DNA from: Vannielia litorea
GTDB taxonomy: Bacteria; Pseudomonadota; Alphaproteobacteria; Rhodobacterales; Rhodobacteraceae
DNA length: 64,000 bases
Assembly (NCBI RefSeq): GCF_900142295.1
Contig: NZ_FSRL01000002.1
Location: 372,001 to 436,000 of the forward strand
Reading direction: 5' to 3'
Under the pieces are notes generated by a model. The model was not told where the DNA came from and did not search any database. It worked only from the letters and a program-made list of their open reading frames with translations. Shown here piece after piece: positions 50,134-58,147 of the stretch. The translations under genes and the position numbers were made by a program. How positions within the stretch are numbered: the stretch's first letter is position 1; each line of letters starts with the position of its first letter.

Positions 50134-51185
50134 GGGGTGTCCTCCGGAAGTGTGAGTTCGTCCGCGCCCAGCGGCGCCAGCATGGCAGAGACCTCGGCGT
50201 CGGTGACATCGGACAGGGTCGCATGGCGCCACTTGGGCGTGCGGTCCTTGTCGATCACGGCGGCGCGGATGCCTTCGAGGAAGTTGCCCTGCTCCATGCA
50301 GCGGTGGGTGAAGCGGTATTCGAGGGCCAGCGCCTGCTCGATCGTGCTGCCGGGCCCGAGGCGGGAGAGGATCTCGATATGGCAGGCGGCGGCGAGCGGG
50401 TCGGCGCGGGTGAGGGCCTTGAGGGCCTGGGCGGCCAGATCTGAGGGGTCGGCGGCCAGCGAAGCGGCGATCTCGGTGCGGGGCCGGGCGAAATGGGCCG
50501 CCATCTGGCGCATCTCGATGTAGAAATCGGCCTGGGCGGCGAGGTCGGAGGCGCCGATGCCCGGCGGAATCTCGGCGCGGCCACTTTCCACCATGCGGGC
50601 CTTGAGCTCGGGCCAATGGTGCTCGGCCACGAAGTGATCGGCAAAGCCGAAGAGGCCGTGCATGCCGCGCAGCCGGTGGCCGGTGATTCCGAGCCAGGCA
50701 CCCGCGCCGGGGTGGAGCGCGGAGAGCCTTGCGAGGATGTGGCTGCCGCCCACGTCGGGCACCAGGCCGATGCCGCACTCGGGCATGGCGAGCTGGGCGC
50801 TGTCACCGATGATGCGGACGGAGGCATGGCAGCCCAGCCCCACGCCGCCGCCCATGGTGAAGCCCTGCATGAAGGCCACGACCGGCTTGGGGAAGCGGGC
50901 GATGCGGGCGTTCATCGCGTATTCATCGCGCCAGAAGGTGCGGCCGTAGTCGAAGTTGCCTGCGGTGCCGGTCTGATACATCTCGACGATGTCGCCGCCG
51001 GCGCAGAAGGCCTTGTCGCCCTCGGCGTCGATCAGGACGAGGTCGGTGGCGGGGTCGGTGGCCCAGCCGATCAGCGCGGCGTCGATGGCGCGGCACATCT
51101 CGTAGGTGAGCGCGTTCAGCGCCTTGGGGCGGGTCAGGGTGATGCGGCCGGCGCGGCCTTCGGTGCGGATGTGGATATCGCTCAT
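50130..51185 (-). CDS. 3-hydroxyisobutyryl-CoA hydrolase (enoyl-CoA hydratase fold)
   Basis: A 351-residue member of the crotonase fold with the HIBYL-CoA hydrolase pattern: AFCAGGDIVEMYQTG (near 62-76), FMQGFTMGGGVGLGCHASVRI (near 112-132) and MPECGIGLVPDVGGSHILARL (near 144-164), with the catalytic glutamate and aspartate in the last block. It is longer than plain enoyl-CoA hydratases because of the C-terminal 100 residues, as in HIBCH. It frees 3-hydroxyisobutyrate in valine catabolism, giving the substrate of the next gene. ATG 51185 overlaps the dehydrogenase stop by four bases. Confidence 0.93.
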   Translation of the reverse strand: MSDIHIRTEGRAGRITLTRPKALNALTYEMCRAIDAALIGWATDPATDLVLIDAEGDKAFCAGGDIVEMYQTGTAGNFDYGRTFWRDEYAMNARIARFPKPVVAFMQGFTMGGGVGLGCHASVRIIGDSAQLAMPECGIGLVPDVGGSHILARLSALHPGAGAWLGITGHRLRGMHGLFGFADHFVAEHHWPELKARMVESGRAEIPPGIGASDLAAQADFYIEMRQMAAHFARPRTEIAASLAADPSDLAAQALKALTRADPLAAACHIEILSRLGPGSTIEQALALEYRFTHRCMEQGNFLEGIRAAVIDKDRTPKWRHATLSDVTDAEVSAMLAPLGADELTLPEDTP

Positions 51186-52321
51186 GAGGCCAGCATGGCA
51201 CGGGCGACGATCATGCGCATGATCTCGTTTGTGCCTTCGAGGATCTGGTGGACGCGGAGGTCGCGGACCAGCTTTTCGATGCCATAGTCGGCGAGGTAGC
51301 CGTAGCCGCCGTGGAGCTGGAGGCATTGGTCGACGATGCGCGAGCCCGCCTCGGTGCAGAACTTCTTGGCCATGGCGCAGGCTTGCGTGGCGTCGGGGGC
51401 CTGGGTGTCGAGCTTCCAGGCGGCCTGGCGCAGGAAGACGCGGGCGGCCTGAAGCTCGATCTCCATGTCGGCGAGGCGGAACTGAAGGGCCTGGAACTGG
51501 TCGATCGAGCGCCCGAAGGCCTTGCGGTCGTGCATGTAGGCGAGGGTGGATGTGAGAGCCGTCTGGGCGGCGCCGAGGGAGCAGGCGGAGATGTTCAGCC
51601 GCCCGCCGTCGAGACCCATCATGGCGTATTTGAAGCCCTTGCCCTCCTCGCCCAGCAGGTTCTCGGGGGGGACGGGGCAGTTATCCATCTGGACCTGGCG
51701 GGTGGGCTGGGAGCGCCAGCCCATCTTGTCTTCGAGCCCGCCGAAGGAGAGGCCGGGTGTGTCGGCCTCGAGGACGAGGGCGGAGATGCCCTTGGGGGAG
51801 TCGTCGCCGGTGCGGGCCATGACGATATAGGCATCGGAGTAGCCGCCGCCGGAGATGAAGGCCTTGGTGCCGGTGAGCTGGTAGCCCGCGTTGGTTTTGG
51901 TGGCTTTCGTCTTCAGGGCCGCCGCGTCGGAGCCGGAGCCGGGCTCGGTGAGGGCGTAGGAGAAGACCGTCTCCATGGTGAGCGCCTTGGGGAGGTACTT
52001 GTCGCGGGTCTCCTCGGAGCCGAAGGCCGAGAGCATCTTGGCGCACATGTTGTGGATCGACAGGAAGGCCGCGACCGAGGGGCAGGCCATGGAAAGGGCC
52101 TCGAAGACCAGGGTGGCGTCGAGCCGGGTCAGGCCGGAGCCGCCGTGCTCTTCCGGCACGTAGAGGCCGGCGAGGCCGAGGGCCGCGAGTTCGGGCCAGA
52201 GGCTCTTGGGAATGGTGCCGTCCTTCTCCCATTGGGCGGCGTGGGGGGCGATGTTGTCTTGCCCGAAGCCCTGGGCCATGTCGAAGATGGCCTGCTGCTC
52301 CTCGGAGAGCGCGAAATCCAT
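51182..52321 (-). CDS. acyl-CoA dehydrogenase, probable isobutyryl-CoA dehydrogenase
   Basis: A 379-residue FAD enzyme. MDFALSEEQQAIFDMAQGFG start; YALTEPGSGSDAAALKTKA (near 123-141) and SGGGYSDAYIV mark FAD/acyl-CoA contacts; the terminal QLHGGYGYLADYGIEKLVRDLRVHQILEGTNEIMRMIVAR includes the catalytic Glu region (near 355-366). With HIBYL-CoA hydrolase and mmsB on one transcript, isobutyryl-CoA to methacrylyl-CoA is the likely reaction. It heads the operon; the ATG lies 22 bases downstream of a perfect ATTGAAC-N4-GTTCAAT palindrome. A broken copy of its 5' end lies at 54298-54381. Confidence 0.9.
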   Translation of the reverse strand: MDFALSEEQQAIFDMAQGFGQDNIAPHAAQWEKDGTIPKSLWPELAALGLAGLYVPEEHGGSGLTRLDATLVFEALSMACPSVAAFLSIHNMCAKMLSAFGSEETRDKYLPKALTMETVFSYALTEPGSGSDAAALKTKATKTNAGYQLTGTKAFISGGGYSDAYIVMARTGDDSPKGISALVLEADTPGLSFGGLEDKMGWRSQPTRQVQMDNCPVPPENLLGEEGKGFKYAMMGLDGGRLNISACSLGAAQTALTSTLAYMHDRKAFGRSIDQFQALQFRLADMEIELQAARVFLRQAAWKLDTQAPDATQACAMAKKFCTEAGSRIVDQCLQLHGGYGYLADYGIEKLVRDLRVHQILEGTNEIMRMIVARAMLAS

Positions 52322-52342
52322 GATGTCCTCCCGTATGCGTTT

Positions 52343-52360
52343 ATTGAACGCGGGTTCAAT
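52343..52360. promoter_or_regulatory. ATTGAAC-N4-GTTCAAT operator-like palindrome at the valine operon
   Basis: ATTGAACGCGGGTTCAAT has perfect 7-base arms with a GCGG spacer. It lies 22-39 bases upstream of the acyl-CoA dehydrogenase ATG. The form is typical of TetR-type operators of acyl-CoA degradation genes in proteobacteria; the regulator is not in the window. A one-mismatch copy, ATTGAACGCTGGGTCAAT, is at 54405-54422. Confidence 0.7.
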
Positions 52361-52394
52361 TTGGCCGCTGGCGTCCTGTTTGGCAAGTGTCGGA

Positions 52395-52440
52395 GTGGGG
52401 GCGCTGCCCCCACACCCCCGAGGTATTTGGGCCAAGAAGA
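52395..52440. repeat. hairpin plus conserved-looking tail, REP-like intergenic element
   Basis: GTGGGGGC (52395-52402) pairs with GCCCCCAC (52406-52413) around GCT, followed by ACCCCCGAGGTATTTGGGCC and AAGAAGA. It resembles the dispersed hairpin-plus-GGTATTTGG-AAGAAG element of Rhodobacteraceae intergenic DNA. It also lies just beyond the MAO gene stop. A related left arm (GTGGGGGC, 54452-54459) without its right arm borders the AT-rich island. Confidence 0.45.
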
Positions 52441-52510
52441 GGGGGCGTGGCGGGAGGATTTTAGACGAATTGGAAGGGTTGGGGGCGGAGCCGGGCCGGA
52501 CCCTTCGGGC

Positions 52511-53737
52511 TCAGAGGGTTTGCAGCAGGGCGCGGGCGGTGGACTCGCCGCTGAGGCGGGCGCCGCCGGCGGTTTGCATGAGGCTGCCGGCGAGGGCCTC
52601 GCCGGCGAAGAAGATGCGGTTGGCGACCGGGGTGGCGAGGGCGGCGCGGGCGGCGGCGCGACCGGGCCGGGCGGAGGCATAGGCGCCACGGGTGCGGCGC
52701 TCGCCGGCCCAGTTGGTCATCTGGCTGCGGCCGATGCGGGGGCGCAGCGAGGCGCCGAAGATGTCGACCAGGCGGTCGGTGATGAAATCGACGGCGGCGG
52801 CCTCTCCGGCGGCCTCCATCTCCCAGGCGAAATCGCCGCCGACGAAGCCGACCATCAGGGGCAGGGAGAAGGGGAAGCAGAGGAAGTAGAGGTCGTGTTG
52901 CGCCCGGCGTTCGATGAGGAGGTCGTCGAAGGGAGAGAGGCCGGGGAGGCCGCCCTCGATCTCGACGGGGATCTTGGTGAGCAGGCCCATCGGCAGGTCG
53001 AATATGGCCTCGAGGTGGGACTCGGGCAGGGCCGGGGTGAAGCGGATGTCTTCGAAGGCTAGAACGCCGGTGGAGACGGTGACGATGCAGGCCCGGGCGC
53101 GGAGCGTGCCGCGCGGGGTTTCGACGGCGACGCCCTGGCCGGACCAGTCGATGGCGGTGACGGGGGTGGAGAGCTCGACGGGCACATCGGCACCCCAGGC
53201 GTGGATCAGGGCGCCGAAGCCCTCCTTGGTGAAGTAATCGGGGTAGAGGTCGGCGGCGGCGTTGAAATCGGCTGCGGAGATCTCGTCGGCGTCCTTTCCG
53301 AAGTCCATCGGCCCGGCGTAGGTGGCGCTGGCGCGCATGGCACCGGTGTCGGCGAGCAGGGAGGACAACCTGTCATCCGGGGTGCCGGCGGCGAGCGCCT
53401 CGGCCACATGGTCGTCGGCGGAGGTGACGGCGGCCAGCTCCTCGGGGCTGGCCTTTCGGGCGCCGAAGTAGAGATGGTCGAGGCCCATGTCGTGGTGGTG
53501 GGTGGTCCAGCCGAGGCGGGCGGCATCGGCCATGAAGGGATTGCGGTCGCCGGCGTGGAGCCAGGCGCAGCCGATGTCGAAGGGCAGGCCGAAATCGCTG
53601 GAGCGGGTCCAGGCGCGGCCGCCGATGCGGTTCATCGCCTCCAGCACGGTGACGGACCTGCCGGCGGCCGTGAGGGTCTTGGCGGCGGCGAGACCGGCGG
53701 CACCTGCGCCGATGATGATGACGTCGGGATTGGGCAT
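52511..53737 (-). CDS. flavin amine oxidase family protein
   Basis: A 408-residue FAD oxidoreductase. N-terminal fold: DVIIIGAGAAGLAAAKTLTAAG (residues 5-26), VTVLEAMNRIGGRAWT (near 30-45, the RxGGR motif), and the C-terminal FAD motif IFFAGEALAGSLMQTAGGARLSGESTA (near 370-396). Members oxidise amines or carotenoid-like substrates; the plant polyamine or bacterial MAO type fits best, with substrate uncertain. It lies 189 bases upstream-side of the acyl-CoA dehydrogenase gene on the same strand, separated by the palindrome and hairpin, so probably a separate transcript. Confidence 0.87.
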   Translation of the reverse strand: MPNPDVIIIGAGAAGLAAAKTLTAAGRSVTVLEAMNRIGGRAWTRSSDFGLPFDIGCAWLHAGDRNPFMADAARLGWTTHHHDMGLDHLYFGARKASPEELAAVTSADDHVAEALAAGTPDDRLSSLLADTGAMRASATYAGPMDFGKDADEISAADFNAAADLYPDYFTKEGFGALIHAWGADVPVELSTPVTAIDWSGQGVAVETPRGTLRARACIVTVSTGVLAFEDIRFTPALPESHLEAIFDLPMGLLTKIPVEIEGGLPGLSPFDDLLIERRAQHDLYFLCFPFSLPLMVGFVGGDFAWEMEAAGEAAAVDFITDRLVDIFGASLRPRIGRSQMTNWAGERRTRGAYASARPGRAAARAALATPVANRIFFAGEALAGSLMQTAGGARLSGESTARALLQTL

Positions 53738-53903
53738 TGGTCGGGCCTCCGATCCGCGGATGGGGCGGAGCGGGGACAGGGCCCCCACTCCCCGGAGAAA
53801 GGTGTAGCAGAAAACGGGGCCGGGGCGGCGCGGATTTTGACCGATGCGGAGGGAGCTTGGGCGGGTGGCGCGCCCCGGGGAGGCGGGCGCGCCTGCTGGC
53901 CGG

Positions 53904-54218
53904 TCAGGGGCGCCTGGGCGCGGAGGCGGCGAGGGCGCTATCGACGGAATCGGCCGAAACCTTGTGGCCGGCCTCGGTGAGGCAGGAGGCGATGGCGCCG
54001 GCTTCGGGGCGGGGCGGGCGCTGGCCTTCGGCGGGGCGCTCGCCCTGGCCGGAGGGGCCCGGGCCCATGCAGCCCTCGAGCGCGGAAGTGGAGACGCCGA
54101 TCTGGGAGGCGAGGGCCGCCAGATCAGGGCCGGGCCGGCGCTGCTGCTGCTGGGCGCTGGCCGAGAAGGCGATGGCCGAAAGGCTGAGAATGGCGAGGGC
54201 CAGGGTGAAACGCTTCAT
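53904..54218 (-). CDS. small exported Q/P/G-rich protein with two cysteines
   Basis: A 104-residue protein with a clear signal peptide (MKRFTLALAILSLSAIAFSASA), a QQQQRR start of the mature chain, then helical LAALASQIGVSTSALEGCMG (cysteine near 51), a PSGQGERPAEGQRPPRPE spacer and a second helical part with SCLTEAGHKVSADSVDSALAASA (cysteine near 79). The two cysteines may bond. ATG 54218 was preferred because it starts the signal peptide. I do not know the family. It lies between the MAO gene and the remnant dehydrogenase copy. Confidence 0.6.
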   Translation of the reverse strand: MKRFTLALAILSLSAIAFSASAQQQQRRPGPDLAALASQIGVSTSALEGCMGPGPSGQGERPAEGQRPPRPEAGAIASCLTEAGHKVSADSVDSALAASAPRRP

Positions 54219-54297
54219 CTTTGTATCCTTGTCTGGTGCCGCGATCATGCGATGCCAGGGTGATACGGGGAGGATGCGGGGTTCCGTCGGGGGGCTC

Positions 54298-54381
54298 TTA
54301 GTGAAGGGCGATGACGTTCTGGCCGAAGCTGTGGGTCATGTCGAAGATGGCGGTTTGTTCTTCGGTGAGTTCGAAGTTCAT
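54298..54381 (-). pseudogene. 5' remnant of a second acyl-CoA dehydrogenase gene
   Basis: ATG 54381 to TAA 54298 encodes MNFELTEEQTAIFDMTHSFGQ followed by NVIALH. It matches residues 1-27 of the intact dehydrogenase at 51182-52321 (MDFALSEEQQAIFDMAQGFGQ then DNIAPH), with about 17 of 27 identical, then stops. No downstream frame continues the match. It sits beside the AT-rich block. A functional 27-residue peptide is possible but decay of a duplicate is simpler. Confidence 0.85.
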
Positions 54382-54459
54382 GTGTGCTCCTCCCCGGGGA
54401 CGTTATTGAACGCTGGGTCAATTTGGGGGAAGGGGGAGGGTTGGCAAGGGGGTGGGGGC
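54298..54459 (-). repeat. diverged copy of the dehydrogenase 5' coding and upstream region
   Basis: This stretch parallels 52240-52402: about 80 bases of coding, then the palindrome copy ATTGAACGCTGGGTCAAT (54405-54422), a shared TTGGCAAG (54441-54448) and the hairpin left arm GTGGGGGC (54452-54459). Spacing from ATG to each landmark differs by no more than three bases between the copies. The match ends where the AT-rich segment begins. Confidence 0.75.
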
Positions 54460-54460
54460 G

Positions 54461-56336
54461 CCCTCTCGGAGAAGCGGGAACGAAAAGCAATCCCAATCGA
54501 GCTTAGTTCCAAGGCCGTCCTTGATTGGTTGATCAACTGCTTGACTTGGGTGAGGGCCAAAATGCACTCTGCCTCAAATCATATGATGAGAAATACATGA
54601 GAAACTTTAACGAAGAAGAGTTTAATAGACTGAACGAAAGAATTGATCAACTTCTTTCGTCTCGTGAGATTCAAAGCCGAAGTCAAGCGCTTATTCACAT
54701 CTTTTTGTCACATCGGTTCTATTGTGAGAAGGTAGTAATAGACGAGGCGTGGACTGATGGTGGAAACGATTGCGGCATCGACGCCATTCATATTGATAGG
54801 CGAGGTGATGAGGCGGTCATCCATCTGATGCAGTCGAAGGTTTTTGAAAGTGTGCGAAAGGCTTCCAATCCATTCCCCTATAGTGGTGCTGAGAAGACAG
54901 TAAGGTTTTTCGAGATTTTGAAGGATAGACGGTGTGATCTATCCAAGATAGTTAATCCGAGGCTGGAACAAAAAATCTTAGAGATAAGAGATATTGTTAA
55001 GCGCGAGTTCCCGACCTTCAAGCTTTGGCTTTTGGGGAATGGGATGCCCTGCAACTCCGCTCAGATTGCACCGTGCCTAAAGGCTTTGGAGCGGGAAGAT
55101 GTTCAAGTTGAAGAGTTCCACCTCGATGAAATAGTTGAGTTTTGCCTGAACACCCACAGCGCGAGATTGAATCATGTTTTCTACGCCAGGGATGTTGGTG
55201 TTCTTGAATCCGGAACTTCAGAACTTAGAAGTGTGGTGGGTTACATTTCCGGATTTGAGCTATACAAGCTTCTACGCGACATGCGGGATGAAAGTAAGAT
55301 TGATTACACACTTTTTAGCATGAATGTTCGTGGCTTCCTTGGGTTGGATAATCCCGTTAATAAGGAGATCTTTAGAACGGCGGCTTCTAGCGAAAACATC
55401 AACTTTGCCTCGATGAACAACGGTATAACGATAGTTGGCTCCCAGTGCAGAGTTAACCGAACTGCATCTGATATGCCAAAAATTGGCGTCAAGAGAATGA
55501 GTATTGTAAATGGTGCGCAGACCTGTTCTGCCATCTTCGACGCGATCAAAGACTTCTATCCTGATATGAAGAAGTTTGAAAAATTGTCAGTCTTGTTCAG
55601 GGTTTTTGAGACGGAAGATCCGGACCTTATATCGAAGATTGCTGTTTCAACAAACAATCAGAGCCGAATTAATCCTCGTGACCTCAGGGCAAACGATGAT
55701 ATTCAAAGAAGACTGGAGATGGAGCTTCGCGAGCTTGGTATCACGTATAAGAGGAAGCGAGGGTTTCAGCCTGATGGCGATTTGGATGGGCGAGTGCTGG
55801 ATGCCTTGAAAGCTGGGCAGATACTACTGAGTTACGTCCATCATGATCCTGTTAAGGCAAAGAGGGACTCAGACGTCATCTTTACAGAGCTATATCCAAA
55901 AGTCTTTGGGAGCGTCGATGCTAGCCAGCTTTTGGAAGCGGTCTCTTGGTTTGAGATCATCGAGGAGAGAAAAAGAATTGTACAAGATGATATTCGAATT
56001 CGTGGGCAGTCGAGAACGCAGAACACTTTTCTTACATATGGTGTGTTCCATGTTCTGATGCTCTGTAATCTACTAGGTCCAAATGTGGCCGAGCAAGAAA
56101 AGCCAAAGATAGTTGATCAAGCCATCAAGATAATTTCTGATCACATAGAGCTGGCAGGTAATCCTGCTCACTACGCATTTTTCAGGGACGCAAAGCAAGC
56201 CGAAGCAATTAGAACCGCGGCGATCGAACCAAAATTGCTTTGATTCTCTAACATGCTTTTGTCGAGGTGCCCGTCACTGTCGTCTGGTCGGGAGTGCGCA
56301 TACGCCGCTCTAGTTGAGATTGATTACCTTCTCCTC
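54461..56336. mobile_element. AT-rich laterally acquired segment carrying one AIPR gene
   Basis: From roughly 54480 to 56330 the base composition changes from very GC-rich to clearly AT-rich, with TTA, AGA and ATA codons that are rare elsewhere in the window. It holds the AIPR gene only; no integrase, transposase, tRNA or flanking direct repeat was seen. The left edge falls at the end of the duplicated dehydrogenase region; the right edge falls just before the glutamate-cysteine ligase gene stop. The limits are estimated by eye. Confidence 0.55.
54597..56243 (+). CDS. AIPR family (abortive infection phage resistance) protein
   Basis: A 548-residue protein of the AIPR family (PF10592), known from phage-resistance and abortive-infection loci. 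The N-terminal third (about 45-150) looks like a restriction-endonuclease fold: GIDAIHIDRR with an acidic residue, then EAVIHLMQSKVFE, the D...QxK core of Mrr-like nucleases. The AIPR domain covers the rest (about 230-520) with GFLGLDNPVNKEI, ASMNNGITIVGSQ and MSIVNGAQTCSAIFDAI (near 300), and IAVSTNNQSRINPRDLRAND (near 365). ATG 54597 was chosen; a TTG at 54525 is in frame. Composition is very different from both neighbours, so it was acquired laterally. No partner gene is adjacent. Confidence 0.85.
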   Translation: MRNFNEEEFNRLNERIDQLLSSREIQSRSQALIHIFLSHRFYCEKVVIDEAWTDGGNDCGIDAIHIDRRGDEAVIHLMQSKVFESVRKASNPFPYSGAEKTVRFFEILKDRRCDLSKIVNPRLEQKILEIRDIVKREFPTFKLWLLGNGMPCNSAQIAPCLKALEREDVQVEEFHLDEIVEFCLNTHSARLNHVFYARDVGVLESGTSELRSVVGYISGFELYKLLRDMRDESKIDYTLFSMNVRGFLGLDNPVNKEIFRTAASSENINFASMNNGITIVGSQCRVNRTASDMPKIGVKRMSIVNGAQTCSAIFDAIKDFYPDMKKFEKLSVLFRVFETEDPDLISKIAVSTNNQSRINPRDLRANDDIQRRLEMELRELGITYKRKRGFQPDGDLDGRVLDALKAGQILLSYVHHDPVKAKRDSDVIFTELYPKVFGSVDASQLLEAVSWFEIIEERKRIVQDDIRIRGQSRTQNTFLTYGVFHVLMLCNLLGPNVAEQEKPKIVDQAIKIISDHIELAGNPAHYAFFRDAKQAEAIRTAAIEPKLL

Positions 56337-57470
56337 TCAAACCCCCTCCGCAAACTCGTCCACCAGGCTCTCCACCACCCCCCGCATTGCGGCACCGTGG
56401 GAGGCGCCGGCCTTCATATGGCCCGCATAGACCGCCCGTTGGCGGTCGGCGGCGTTGCCCTTCGCCACGATCTCGGGCAGGCGGGCGATTTCGGCCTCCG
56501 AGCCGAGGGCCTGGGCGTCTTCGGCGAGGATGTCGACCAGTTCGGAGGCGAGGGTGGCCATGGGGATGATCTCTCGGGCGCCGAAGTCGATGAGGCCTTC
56601 GGACACGCCGTAGCGCTGGGCGCGCCAGCGGTTTTCCATGATCAGGAAGCGGTCGTAGCGGCGCCAGCGGAGGTTGCGGGTGCGCAGGCGCCAGAGCATG
56701 CGCAGCAGGGCCTGGGTGGTGGCGGCCAGCGTCAGGGTGTCTTCGAGCCTCGGCGACACGTCGCAGATGCGGGTCTCCAGAGTGGGAAAGCGGTGGGAGG
56801 GGCGCAGGTCCCACCAGATCTTGGTGCTGTCCTCGATCACGCCGAGGTCGATGAGCACCTGCACGGTGCGCTCGTACTCGGTGAAGCTCTCGAAGGTGGG
56901 CGGCAGGCCGGTGCGCGGCAGGTTGTCGAAGACCGTGAGGCGGTAGGACGACAGGCCCGTGTCCTGCCCCTGCCAGAAGGGCGAGGAGGCGGAGAGGGCG
57001 AGCAGGTGGGGCAGGAAGTAGCTGAGTTGCGGCAGCAGGTCGGCGCGCAGGTCATCGTCCTCGATGCCGACGTGGACATGCATGCCGCAGATCAGCATCC
57101 GCCGGACCACGCCGCCGAGATCCTGGCTGAGCGCATTGTAGCGCTCGCGGTCGGTGTGGGGCTGGTCCTTCCAGTCGGCGAAGGGGTGGCAGGACACGGC
57201 GATGGGGGCGAGGTTGAACGCGGCGGCGCAGCGGGCGACGGTGCCGCGCAGGCGCTTCAACTCCTCGCGGGCGGCGCCGATGTTCTCGCACACACGGGTG
57301 CCGATCTCGATCTGGCATTGCAGGAACTCGGGGCTGACCTGCTCGGAGAGCTCGGCGGTGCAGGCCTCCATCAGCGCCTCGGGGGCGCGGGCGAGGTCGA
57401 GCGTGTCGCGGTCGACCAGCAGGTATTCTTCCTCGATGCCCAGGGTGAAGCTGGGGGTGGTGACGGCCAT
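56337..57470 (-). CDS. carboxylate-amine ligase, YbdK/glutamate-cysteine ligase 2 family
   Basis: A 377-residue ATP-dependent ligase of the YbdK type. The N-terminal [15 protein letters not shown] (residues 9-23, G-x-EEE-x-x-x-D) is the family hallmark; other blocks are [12 protein letters not shown] (near 128-139), THRFPTLE-like [16 protein letters not shown] (near 223) and [11 protein letters not shown] (near 287). Members show weak gamma-glutamyl-cysteine or other amide-forming activity, so the natural product is uncertain. The start has ATG 57470. It runs leftward to end at the border of the AT-rich segment, 101 bases downstream of the first DUF3859 gene. Confidence 0.88.
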   Translation of the reverse strand: MAVTTPSFTLGIEEEYLLVDRDTLDLARAPEALMEACTAELSEQVSPEFLQCQIEIGTRVCENIGAAREELKRLRGTVARCAAAFNLAPIAVSCHPFADWKDQPHTDRERYNALSQDLGGVVRRMLICGMHVHVGIEDDDLRADLLPQLSYFLPHLLALSASSPFWQGQDTGLSSYRLTVFDNLPRTGLPPTFESFTEYERTVQVLIDLGVIEDSTKIWWDLRPSHRFPTLETRICDVSPRLEDTLTLAATTQALLRMLWRLRTRNLRWRRYDRFLIMENRWRAQRYGVSEGLIDFGAREIIPMATLASELVDILAEDAQALGSEAEIARLPEIVAKGNAADRQRAVYAGHMKAGASHGAAMRGVVESLVDEFAEGV

Positions 57471-57571
57471 GCGGTGCCCTCCCGTGTTTGGGCAAGACTG
57501 GCAGAGCCGGGCGGATCGGGGAAGAGAAAGACGTGTGCCGGGGGCACAGGAGTGCGGCCGGCGGGGCGCGG

Positions 57572-58147
57572 TCAGGCCGGGTGGCGCGGGAGGGCGTTGA
57601 GGCTCAGCAGGCCCTCGGGGTCGCAAAGCTCCCTGGCGCCGGGGTAGGCCTCGGGCGGGACCACGGTGAAGGGGATGCGGTAAAGCAGCTCGCCCTCGTG
57701 GACGGCCTCCATCACCCAGGTGCCGGTCATCGCCTCGTAGGGAAAGTCGAAGCGGTAGAGGTGGGTGGAGAGCGCCTTGTCGGTGTAGCTGGCCTGCCAG
57801 CTCTGCTCGGTGGTGCCGGTGCCGTCGAAGGGCGGGTGGATCACATGGAAGATGGCCCCCGAGATGCTGACCCCGTCGGCGGCGCGGGCGCGGACGCCGA
57901 AGCCGAGGCCCAGCAGCGCGGGCACCACCTGGCCCAGCGGGGAGAGCTCGGGCGGCGTGTCGAACACGTCGACCCGGCCGCGCTCGGTGCCGGGTGCATC
58001 GAGGGAGCCCACGATCTCGACGGCGCAGTTGAGGCCATAGCTGACCTCGGCCATCAGCGCGTGGTTGATGTAGAGATCGGCGCTGGTTTCCTGCGCGGCG
58101 GCGGGCAGGGCGAGGGCGGTGGTGGCGAGGAGGGCGGCGCGGATCAT
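57572..58147 (-). CDS. exported DUF3859-like protein, copy A
   Basis: A 191-residue secreted protein: signal peptide [19 protein letters not shown], then an extended beta-rich domain with [24 protein letters not shown] (near 41-64), [32 protein letters not shown] (near 82-113) and [11 protein letters not shown] (near 162). It shares blocks with copy B (GTExGRVDxFD, HPPFxGTGTxxQxx, FxVVPExAY), so the two are tandem paralogues. DUF3859 proteins are of unknown role. Its ATG overlaps the copy B stop by four bases. Confidence 0.75.
   Translation of the reverse strand: MIRAALLATTALALPAAAQETSADLYINHALMAEVSYGLNCAVEIVGSLDAPGTERGRVDVFDTPPELSPLGQVVPALLGLGFGVRARAADGVSISGAIFHVIHPPFDGTGTTEQSWQASYTDKALSTHLYRFDFPYEAMTGTWVMEAVHEGELLYRIPFTVVPPEAYPGARELCDPEGLLSLNALPRHPA

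Noticed and set aside
54298..54381. 27-residue acyl-CoA dehydrogenase-like frame as a functional small protein
   Set aside because: Its similarity to the neighbour's N-terminus and upstream DNA makes truncation of a duplicate the simpler reading.
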